DNA of 64,000 bases, from positions 48,851 to 112,850 of the forward strand of contig SHMQ01000005.1 in the NCBI GenBank assembly GCA_008534395.1, in the 5' to 3' direction. The notes beneath the pieces are model-generated. The model worked only from the letters and a program-made list of their open reading frames with translations. It ran no database searches and was not told the DNA's origin. The position numbers and the translations under genes were made by a program. Positions 1 through 6,462 of the stretch are shown one piece after another. The stretch's first letter is position 1, and each line of letters opens with the position of its first letter. Source of the stretch: Candidatus Acidulodesulfobacterium acidiphilum (GTDB lineage: Bacteria > SZUA-79 > Acidulodesulfobacterales > Acidulodesulfobacteraceae).

Positions 1-7
1 AAATATA

Positions 8-964
8 TTAACCATGATTTTTCTTAAGCAATTCTTCTACTTTTAATTCATTAATTTCAGGACGAAAATCTTTATATTTTTTAACAAGGTCATAAATACT
101 TTGCGCCTTAAAATGGCAATAAATATGCCGACCAGCAAATTTAACAATATAATAATTGAATTTTTTAGCTATTTGATTTGTTCTTTTTTTAAAATTCATT
201 TTCATGAAATCGGAATTAGAAGAACCCCAGATACAGTAATCTTTAGATAATGGCATTATGTAAGTTTTCTTATTCTTACTTTTTTCGTAAATATATATAA
301 ACGGATAATCGCTCGTTAAAAATTTATATTCTCCTACAGGACCAATAACCCGCCAATAAGCTCTCTGAAAATCTTGATTAAAATTATCTTGCATTAAGAT
401 TAACCACATAAGAGACTCCTGTTTATCTACCTCATAGCGCCCATCTATGTTAATATATTTTTGCCTTTCCGTTTCTATTTCTTCATCGCTAAACCTTATA
501 TTATAACCATTCTTGCGACGATTATTTATATACTCGCGAAAAATTTCTTTATCTTTTGCTTTTAAGGCAATTTCTTTAATAATTGTATTTGCAATAGGCT
601 TAATCATATTTCTTGTTGTTGGTGTCCTAATGGCCATCGTTACAAGAAAATCGGAAACAAAAGTTGAAAATTCGTTATCGGCTAATTTTTGTCCGCCAAT
701 AATTTTCTCCAACAATAGGGCGGCATTACTTTCTTTTTCCGCAAATATGTTTTCTATTGTTTCGGAATCTGTAGTACCATCTGGCAATTTTACGGTATAT
801 CCGTGTTTTTCATATCCTATAGCAGCAGGCGAAACTCCTGTCAAAACTTCACTATAACTTTCTGTTTTATCCTTTGAATAAACACATAGCTTACCTGACG
901 TATCCGTAAAACCTTTTAAATAAAATATTGGTATATAATGGTGTTTTCTTTTAGGGTTATTCAT
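8..964 (-). CDS. DUF4238 domain protein
   Basis: 318-residue soluble protein of unknown function. Residues 8-19 (HHYIPIFYLKGF) match the conserved N-terminal signature of the DUF4238 family, and the length is usual for that family. No signal peptide or membrane segment is visible. It ends in TAA at the window edge and is complete. The start has no clear ribosome binding site. It lies on the same strand as the recombinase operon but about 20 bp downstream of it, so it may be co-transcribed. DUF4238 genes are commonly found in accessory regions, which fits a mobile-element location; no biochemical role is known to me. Confidence 0.75.
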   Translation of the reverse strand: MNNPKRKHHYIPIFYLKGFTDTSGKLCVYSKDKTESYSEVLTGVSPAAIGYEKHGYTVKLPDGTTDSETIENIFAEKESNAALLLEKIIGGQKLADNEFSTFVSDFLVTMAIRTPTTRNMIKPIANTIIKEIALKAKDKEIFREYINNRRKNGYNIRFSDEEIETERQKYINIDGRYEVDKQESLMWLILMQDNFNQDFQRAYWRVIGPVGEYKFLTSDYPFIYIYEKSKNKKTYIMPLSKDYCIWGSSNSDFMKMNFKKRTNQIAKKFNYYIVKFAGRHIYCHFKAQSIYDLVKKYKDFRPEINELKVEELLKKNHG

Positions 965-982
965 TTTAAATATAGAGCAAAT

Positions 983-1636
983 TTATTTATATATACTTAG
1001 ATTGTTTTTCGAATTAACCTTTCCGATAGCTTCTTCCATATCTTTATTGCTGAATTTCAAATAAACCAAAGTACTGTTTATGTTGGCGTGTCCCAGAAAG
1101 TTCTTGATATGCATGAAATTTACGTTGTCATCCGCTAAATGTATTGCCCTGGTATGCCTCAAAACATGTATATGCGCCCTATCTTTGTATCCGGCGCCTA
1201 ATATTCTTATCACAAATTTCTTAAAGGCTTTATCCGCCGCCCGTGCAGTTATGGGCATATCCTTTTTCGCAAAAATATATTCTCCACTATATTCAATATG
1301 CCTGGCAAGTATCATGGAAAGCAATTTCGATGAAACAGGGAGCATTTTATAAAGTTTTCTTCTTTGTTTAAGAATAGGAAGCCTCACCCTCGAACCTTTT
1401 ACGTCCACGTCGGCATACTTAACCGAAAGCGTTTCCGAAACCCTGGAGCCGGTTTCATAAATAAACAAAAAAAGCAGCTGATAAAATTCGTTGTCGATTC
1501 CAGATAGCAGCTTATCCAATTCATCAGCATATAGAAACTTAATAGTTTCGTCCGGCTTTTTAAAATTAGTCTTACTTAGGGTTATTTTGCCGTCTTTTTT
1601 GACCTCTTCGTATATAATAACGTCGTTCATTTTCAC
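983..1636 (-). CDS. Short tyrosine recombinase (catalytic domain only)
   Basis: 217-residue site-specific recombinase of the phage-integrase/Xer class. The full catalytic set can be seen: R65 (in TGSRVSE), a lysine near 90, H157-x-x-R160 (HVLRH), H183 (LGHANI) and the nucleophile Y192. What is missing is the N-terminal SAM-like core-binding domain, so the protein is about 100 residues shorter than XerC/D or typical integrases. It is translationally coupled to the cytochrome gene upstream by an ATGA overlap at 1633-1636. It could be the element's integrase or resolvase, or a small Xer-like protein; the missing arm makes an accessory role possible. Annotation as a tyrosine recombinase is secure, the exact role is not. 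Confidence 0.88.
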   Translation of the reverse strand: MKMNDVIIYEEVKKDGKITLSKTNFKKPDETIKFLYADELDKLLSGIDNEFYQLLFLFIYETGSRVSETLSVKYADVDVKGSRVRLPILKQRRKLYKMLPVSSKLLSMILARHIEYSGEYIFAKKDMPITARAADKAFKKFVIRILGAGYKDRAHIHVLRHTRAIHLADDNVNFMHIKNFLGHANINSTLVYLKFSNKDMEEAIGKVNSKNNLSIYK

Positions 1637-1986
1637 TTTCCTTCCACTAACGAATTAAGATAATATGCCACGTCTTTTACCTGAGCGTTCGTCAAAATCT
1701 CCGAACAAACCGTATCCATCTTACAAGAACGTATAACTTTCATTGTTTCTTTTATGGTCAAATGCCTGTTGCCGAAATCGTAAAGCGAATCTATCCCGCG
1801 AATGTTTTTGTCTTTAATAAGAGAATGGCACCTTAGGCATCCGGATTTAATAAATATAGCCCTGCCGTTTTTTATTGCCTTATCCGCCGTGTTTTGATTT
1901 GCATCCGCCCGCAGAGTCGCGGGAAATAAAAAGAATACAAACATTAACATAATTACTGCAATAATAATATTTTTGCGGTCGTTCAA
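1633..1986 (-). CDS. Small secreted c-type cytochrome
   Basis: 117-residue protein with an N-terminal hydrophobic signal segment (about residues 8-27) and a single haem-binding CLRCH motif (C50, C53, H54), placing it in the periplasm as a monohaem cytochrome c. Two more cysteines lie at about 88 and 94 (SCKMDTVC), with methionines that could provide the sixth ligand. It overlaps both neighbours by ATGA (recombinase downstream, A24 peptidase upstream), so the three are one translationally coupled unit. A cytochrome inside a recombinase operon is odd. The specific electron partner cannot be told from the sequence. Confidence 0.8.
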   Translation of the reverse strand: MNDRKNIIIAVIMLMFVFFLFPATLRADANQNTADKAIKNGRAIFIKSGCLRCHSLIKDKNIRGIDSLYDFGNRHLTIKETMKVIRSCKMDTVCSEILTNAQVKDVAYYLNSLVEGK

Positions 1987-2594
1987 AATTTCATCCTCCC
2001 AAAATAGAACAATACGGCAGTCGAAAGCAGTAAAAAGGGAACGAATGCCATATGCAATTGCAACTTTTCCGTCTTTCTAAATATGCTTGCACCGTAAATA
2101 CCGAAACGCATAGCTATTATGCCCATTATTATAGAAAACAATGCAATTGCGAGCATATTCCATACCCCGACAAAAATACCTATAGCCCCGGCGCATAAAA
2201 CGTCGCCCATCGCATAGGAACCCAGCCTGGTTATATTGACAACCACGAATATTCCGGAACCTATAAGCGCCCATTCAACGACGGATAAAAGACGTTCGCC
2301 TCCGGCCGCAGCGAATATAAAACCCAAAACTATGAGAAAGATAGCATTAGGCACTTTTATTTTTTCAAACAAGCTGTCGGTCAACGACATAAGTATTAAA
2401 AGCGCAAACAACCCCAGATATTTGGCATCATATAAAATTACCCCGGTAAAATCTAAATGACGGTCGAAGATTGCATTATATAGAGCATTTATAATTTTAC
2501 CGCATGCTAAAAGCAAAAACCTGTATAAAATTAAAATGCTTAAAACAGTTGCCGCAACAGGCAATATAAAAATTCTTTTTGTTTTAATAGGCAT
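1983..2594 (-). CDS. A24-family prepilin peptidase-like membrane protein
   Basis: 203-residue polytopic inner-membrane protein. It carries the two aspartates of the A24 aspartyl peptidases: one in SLTDSLFEKIKVPN (about D88, equivalent to the D-x6-IPN motif of PilD/CpaA) and one in SYAMGDV (about D129, a GxGD-like motif with Met before GD). These enzymes clip the leader of type IV prepilins at the cytoplasmic face. The N-methyltransferase domain of PilD is absent, so it resembles the short TadV/CpaA type. No type IV prepilin gene is visible in the window. The start sits 1 bp from the stop of the upstream small gene and overlaps the cytochrome gene, indicating co-translation. Confidence 0.75.
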   Translation of the reverse strand: MPIKTKRIFILPVAATVLSILILYRFLLLACGKIINALYNAIFDRHLDFTGVILYDAKYLGLFALLILMSLTDSLFEKIKVPNAIFLIVLGFIFAAAGGERLLSVVEWALIGSGIFVVVNITRLGSYAMGDVLCAGAIGIFVGVWNMLAIALFSIIMGIIAMRFGIYGASIFRKTEKLQLHMAFVPFLLLSTAVLFYFGRMKF

Positions 2595-2595
2595 A

Positions 2596-2847
2596 TTATT
2601 TTATAAATTTTTCAGCGAGAATCAATACGCCTTCGGTATAACTATACCCTAATCCGGCATTATTAATACCTTTTCCGGAGATAACGGACTGTATTCCCAC
2701 TATTCTATATTTTTCCATATTTAAAATATTTATAGCTTTATTTATATCCTCCCCAAACTGATTAGTATTTATTTGATAATTAGAATCTTTACTTAATGAA
2801 AATGCCGGAACGAACACAGTCTTATTTAATTCTTCAAAAAACTCCAT
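2596..2847 (-). CDS. Hypothetical small protein
   Basis: 83-residue soluble protein that I do not recognise. It has a good ribosome binding site (AGGAGG) about 9 bp before its ATG and lies in a same-strand run with only 18 bp to the upstream zinc-protein gene and 1 bp to the peptidase gene, so it is very likely translated. The composition suggests a mixed alpha/beta fold; the central part (residues 30-70) contains a run that reads like an N-terminal domain of a signalling or binding protein, but there is no motif to name. It belongs to the recombinase-cytochrome-peptidase operon. Confidence 0.6.
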   Translation of the reverse strand: MEFFEELNKTVFVPAFSLSKDSNYQINTNQFGEDINKAINILNMEKYRIVGIQSVISGKGINNAGLGYSYTEGVLILAEKFIK

Positions 2848-2865
2848 TTTTAAAACCCTCCTTTT

Positions 2866-3858
2866 TTATTTTTTTAAAAACAGAAAATCCAAATTCTTTA
2901 AATATAAAACTATAGAACTGCCTTTTACCGCCGGAATCCCCCGAGCGAACCATTTTATATCGTAATAATTCTTCCTGTCTTTTGCCGCGGATTCCATAAA
3001 ATCTACGATATCCCTGTGGGACCTTGGCATATGCTCAACATTTACAATTTCTATAAGCACGTAAAAAGGAACGGTGCTCCCGTTCTTAAGAAGTATACGC
3101 TTATTGGAGTTTACCTGATATAGACTTCCGCGTTTTTCTATATAACCCTTTCCGTGATATATCCTTTCTCTTTTAAAATCTAAAAATTCTTCTTTATACA
3201 GACTTTTAAAACCGTAATAATAGTTTGTAGCGTTATCCTTTGAAAACACAAGATTTTTAGCGGACAACTCTTTTTTGACGTATTCGTTAAACTGCTCCTT
3301 ACTCCACTTATTTTCGTCGCGAAGTTTAAAGGCTTTTTTGTAAAATAACGCATAGCATTCGGCAAACGATCTCATAGAATACACCCTTGATGCCGAATTT
3401 CTTGCTCCGTCAATATAGCAGTCGGACGATTTGCCCTTGTGAACGACACTCCGTAGAGCTTCATTAGAAACTGCCTGTTGCATTTTGCGCCGCGAATCGC
3501 TTTCAGCCCTATTCTGCCAATAAGACTCGGTCCTGACCGCAAAAATTTCAGGATCGTCAGCGGAGGGTTTATTTGTGCGCGAACCAGTTAAAACTCCCCC
3601 TGTTTCTTCCTGGTCGACTTTTTCCAGCGCTTCGAATTCGCAACCCAAAGCGTGTCCTTTCCCTGGAAATGAAGCAAAATAAGGCTGCTTTATAAGTTCT
3701 TCGTTTCTATCCCTATAAATGTTCTTGGCAATAAGCCTAACATCGCAATAAGGACAGAAAAACTCGTCGTAAATTATATCCTCATCGAGATAAAGTTCCC
3801 TGTAATACCACGCCGAATGTTTTTCGCCTTTAATTTTAACCGAAGCTTCGGAAGACAT
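2866..3858 (-). CDS. CoiA-like zinc-finger protein of unknown function
   Basis: 330 residues. The N-terminal part has C35-x-x-C38 (FFCPYC) and H69-x3-C73 (HALGC), with a Y-Y-R-E-L segment before it, an arrangement like the N-terminal zinc domain of competence protein CoiA and related nuclease-like proteins. The rest (residues 95-330) is basic and unrecognised, with a C-terminal segment rich in aromatic and basic residues. No PD-(D/E)xK core could be assigned with confidence. The start ATG lies 4 bp after the TAG of the upstream exonuclease gene and lacks its own ribosome binding site, suggesting translational coupling. A role in processing or binding single-stranded DNA during transfer is only a guess. 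Confidence 0.55.
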   Translation of the reverse strand: MSSEASVKIKGEKHSAWYYRELYLDEDIIYDEFFCPYCDVRLIAKNIYRDRNEELIKQPYFASFPGKGHALGCEFEALEKVDQEETGGVLTGSRTNKPSADDPEIFAVRTESYWQNRAESDSRRKMQQAVSNEALRSVVHKGKSSDCYIDGARNSASRVYSMRSFAECYALFYKKAFKLRDENKWSKEQFNEYVKKELSAKNLVFSKDNATNYYYGFKSLYKEEFLDFKRERIYHGKGYIEKRGSLYQVNSNKRILLKNGSTVPFYVLIEIVNVEHMPRSHRDIVDFMESAAKDRKNYYDIKWFARGIPAVKGSSIVLYLKNLDFLFLKK

Positions 3859-3862
3859 ATTG

Positions 3863-4609
3863 CTATACCGCTAATAATAAAGCTTTTTTTAAATAAGGGT
3901 CAATATCTTTTAAATTTAACAGCGCCCATTCTATATAATCCGGCGGCAGCTCGCCTATGGGCGTTCCTTTGTGTTTGCCAAACGGCATGGTTTCAGGAAT
4001 CCTGTATTCCTCCGAAATTTTCCAGAGCTCATTCCATGATTTCACGCCGAGCACATTCACGATTTTACTTAATATAAACCGGCAGATTTTTACGTCGGTC
4101 AAAGCGGAGTGCGCTGACTTCAACCTTTCCCTGACTTTTCTTTTGTCCTGAGATAGCATATATATAAGCGCCGCCTGAGAATAAGAACCGGCATCCTTCC
4201 AAATCCGCCTCGAAAGGGCAAGGGTATCTATGCGTTTTACTTCCGGACAGCCTATGGCTTCCCAATCGTAGTCTATTTTATGTCCGATTATATATTCCGT
4301 TTCCTGCGGAAGTTCGAAAGTTTTATAAGAAGGCTCGTCGGCCACGTCTTCGTCCAGAATATGATGCACGGCCATGGCTCCGAATTCGATAGGCTTACCA
4401 GGATTATACCTATGCTCGAATTCATGGACTATACCCAAAGATTCGACATCATTCAGTCCGAGCCACGCGATTTCGACCGGACGAGGTTCGGCGAAACCGG
4501 TTGTTTCCGTATCTATTATAACGGCTTTCATTAATTCATTCTCCTTGATTTCCTCAATGTTATCCGGACCAAAAACTTCGATGATAGATTTTAACGCCTC
4601 ATTTTCCAT
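3863..4609 (-). CDS. DEDDh 3'-5' exonuclease with C-terminal DUF3820
   Basis: ExoX/DnaQ-type exonuclease. Counting from the chosen ATG (248 residues) the catalytic residues are D33 and E35 (IIDTETTG), D113 or D115 (GHKIDYDW), H167 and D172 (HSALTDV). Residues 208-230 (FGKHKGTPIGELP...) form a DUF3820-like module, a small domain often attached to such exonucleases. The frame stays open to 4711, but the extra N-terminus is hydrophobic and without a ribosome binding site. ATG 4609 has AGGA about 9 bp upstream. ATG 4531, just before MKAVIIDTET, has a better AAGGAG and is an equally plausible start. It ends in TAG, showing that TAG serves as a normal stop here. First gene of the operon running to the recombinase. 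Confidence 0.85.
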   Translation of the reverse strand: MENEALKSIIEVFGPDNIEEIKENELMKAVIIDTETTGFAEPRPVEIAWLGLNDVESLGIVHEFEHRYNPGKPIEFGAMAVHHILDEDVADEPSYKTFELPQETEYIIGHKIDYDWEAIGCPEVKRIDTLALSRRIWKDAGSYSQAALIYMLSQDKRKVRERLKSAHSALTDVKICRFILSKIVNVLGVKSWNELWKISEEYRIPETMPFGKHKGTPIGELPPDYIEWALLNLKDIDPYLKKALLLAV

Positions 4610-4773
4610 AAAGGTTTTCCTATTTGTTCTTATTACAACAAAAAAGGAACTAAGTGTCAATACATAATTTATTAATAATGCAAAGCCGTATAAAATGCTT
4701 TTCTCGGCCAAAATACCTTCACATATATAGCAAATTATTTCAGGGAATATGATTGAAAACCGGCGGGAGGATA

Positions 4774-4816
4774 TTTAAAAAGTTCTTAATATATATGATA
4801 TTAAGAACTTTTTAAA
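4774..4816. terminator. Perfect 17-bp inverted repeat, probable terminator
   Basis: Arms at 4774-4790 and 4800-4816 are perfectly complementary with a 9-base AT loop; the stem ends in A/T runs on both sides, so it could end transcripts from either strand. It lies 29 bp past the end of the Panacea toxin-antitoxin pair and upstream of the exonuclease operon, separating the two units. AT content is high, so a protein-binding site is possible too. Confidence 0.6.
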
Positions 4817-4844
4817 AAGCCAAAGAATAAAATTGATTATTTAG

Positions 4845-5291
4845 TTACACTGAAGAACGTTTTTTATTTTTATATAATTTGTGGTCGGGATCCAACCATA
4901 CCACGCAAAAAATATTTCCTATAAAGAATCCATGAACTCTGCCATGCTCATTAGAGGAAAGAGCAAATTGAAATTCGCCACCGTTAACAATTTTATCTTC
5001 ATTTGGAATGCCGAAACAAGTTTCGGTGGTCTCTTTCCAATCTATACGGTGACATCTTAACGTTTTCCCTTTAGCGCCGATATCATTAACTCTTATTTGC
5101 GAAACATCTCGTAATCTTTCTATAAGACAATTAAAATAAGAGAATCCTTTACCATTACAATTAAATTTCTTATGGTTTAAATTCAAATAGCGAAAAGAGA
5201 AAATTATTTCTTTATCTTTTAAAAAGGCTTCTTGAGATGCCGTTTTAACACGTTCATTTTGTTTGGGAATAGAGGAGGGCTTAATTGACAT
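4845..5291 (-). CDS. Candidate toxin partner of Panacea antitoxin
   Basis: 148-residue soluble basic protein lying 19 bp downstream of, and co-oriented with, a Panacea (DUF4065) antitoxin gene, the usual layout of PanAT toxin-antitoxin pairs, in which the toxin is variable. The C-terminal half (residues 85-140) has beta-rich segments ending in HGRVHGFFIGN and VVWLDPDHKLY, which is reminiscent of small RNase or ParE-like folds, but no catalytic set can be assigned and I do not recognise the family. There is no membrane segment. A perfect inverted repeat follows the gene as terminator. The toxin call rests on context; activity is inference. Confidence 0.5.
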   Translation of the reverse strand: MSIKPSSIPKQNERVKTASQEAFLKDKEIIFSFRYLNLNHKKFNCNGKGFSYFNCLIERLRDVSQIRVNDIGAKGKTLRCHRIDWKETTETCFGIPNEDKIVNGGEFQFALSSNEHGRVHGFFIGNIFCVVWLDPDHKLYKNKKRSSV

Positions 5292-5310
5292 TCAATACTA
5301 AAACCATGAT

Positions 5311-5766
5311 TTACATATTTAAAAGGCGAGAATAAAAGATTTGCATTGTTTTTTCAGATATTATCTCATTAGAAGGCTCATATGGAGAAATTCCTTTTCT
5401 TGCTTCCTGCCATGGCAACTCATTGTGAGTCATTATCTCAAGTTCAAGTCCATCGTATTTAAAATATGCTTCGGCTACCTCGTCTAAAAAGTCCGCTATA
5501 TCTTTAGTTATAGAGGCAGGAACTTTTTTTACTTCGATGTTTATAGGTGACCATCTAAAATCCTTAAATTTTCTATATAATTCAGGCTGAACAGGACCAT
5601 GAACCCAAGCCTCAAATTTTTCCGTAAAAAGAGGCTTATCATTATTAGCCAAATACCACGCCTGAGCATAATAAACGAGCTTTTGAAGCTTAAGATTACT
5701 TAGAAATGAACCTACTTGATTTGCCTTAAAAATAAAATATTTTGCAACATCGGAAGCTGTAGTCAT
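5311..5766 (-). CDS. Panacea (DUF4065/SocA-like) antitoxin
   Basis: 151 residues covering a complete Panacea domain: the N-terminal DVAKYFIFKA, the KLQKLVYYAQAWYLA helix (residues 27-41), EAWVHGPVQPELYRKFK (52-68) and the C-terminal LPWQEAR. The family includes GepA/SocA-like proteins and the antitoxins of PanAT systems, which neutralise unrelated toxins encoded beside them. Here the partner follows by 19 bp. No separate DNA-binding domain is present, so autoregulation is not obvious. A G-rich tract lies just before the ATG and may act as the ribosome binding site. The pair would help to maintain the mobile element. Confidence 0.85.
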   Translation of the reverse strand: MTTASDVAKYFIFKANQVGSFLSNLKLQKLVYYAQAWYLANNDKPLFTEKFEAWVHGPVQPELYRKFKDFRWSPINIEVKKVPASITKDIADFLDEVAEAYFKYDGLELEIMTHNELPWQEARKGISPYEPSNEIISEKTMQIFYSRLLNM

Positions 5767-6108
5767 TTTAACCGCCCCCCCCTAATTTATTAAATAAAAC
5801 ATTTGTTTATATTTTAAATTGTATTATTGTTTCTTTATAAAGTCAATCGGAAATTTTTAATAAAAACTTAAAAATATACACAAACCTATTATTTTATCTT
5901 ATAAAATAATGAAACGAAAAATAAAACGCTAATAATATATTTTTTGCCTAAAGTATTTTAACAATTCATAAATAAAAGCTGTCCATAAAGTATCAGACGT
6001 CGAATTGCCGGCAACGTAAGATATGCGAGGAGAGATAGACAATAAACCTAAAACCGCAAAAAAATAATATTATTTTTTTATGCTATCGCTCTTTTATAAT
6101 TTTCAGTT
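5767..6108. other. Intergenic region with two palindromes
   Basis: A 342-bp stretch with no gene that I can support on either strand. It holds the promoter region of the Panacea pair (no convincing -35/-10 assigned), a 10-bp inverted repeat with a 3-base loop at 5888-5910, and a perfect A/T palindrome of 22 bp at 6058-6079 that may terminate transcripts of the secretion operon, whose last small gene ends at 6109. Confidence 0.5.
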
Positions 6109-6342
6109 TCAATCTTTATTAATATAATTTTTTACCGACTTTCTAACTGAAGGGAATAAAAGCAGAAGCGGAGATTCTATAGACATCCAAGTCCAAAAAA
6201 ACGAACCTTTCTCTTCTTCCGGTTCTATAGGTTTTAAAAGCTTAACGGCGGGGTCGTTATCTTTAGCCATTTTATTTATGAGCATAAACAATAAAACTAT
6301 AGGAATGAAAATAGCAACTATTATAATCAAAATAACAGCCAT
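6109..6342 (-). CDS. Small inner-membrane protein, end of tra operon
   Basis: 77-residue protein starting at the internal ATG 6342, which has a perfect AGGAGGT seven bases upstream; a longer frame to 6369 lacks one. It has one hydrophobic segment at the N-terminus (about residues 1-23), a charged middle rich in Asp/Glu/Pro/Lys and a second weakly hydrophobic segment near 50-62. It is not recognised. It lies 120 bp downstream of traG on the same strand and is probably the last gene of the secretion operon; a role in entry exclusion or pore assembly would fit the position but nothing in the sequence shows it. Confidence 0.6.
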   Translation of the reverse strand: MAVILIIIVAIFIPIVLLFMLINKMAKDNDPAVKLLKPIEPEEEKGSFFWTWMSIESPLLLLFPSVRKSVKNYINKD

Positions 6343-6462
6343 TGAAATTACCTCCTCATTTAAATTCAAACATTTTCGTATTTTTAATTAATTATATAAT
6401 AAACATCTAAATTGTCAAATTAGTTATTTTATTCTTGTTTATTATATAGCAAATTTTATATT

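Noticed and set aside
4610..4711. N-terminal extension of the exonuclease to 4711
   Set aside because: Hydrophobic leader without a ribosome binding site; ExoX-type enzymes are cytoplasmic and start near the first Asp-Glu motif.
4876..4895. GGTCGGGA match to the tRNA 3' end as a second att site
   Set aside because: Only 8 bases match and they lie inside the coding region of the toxin candidate.
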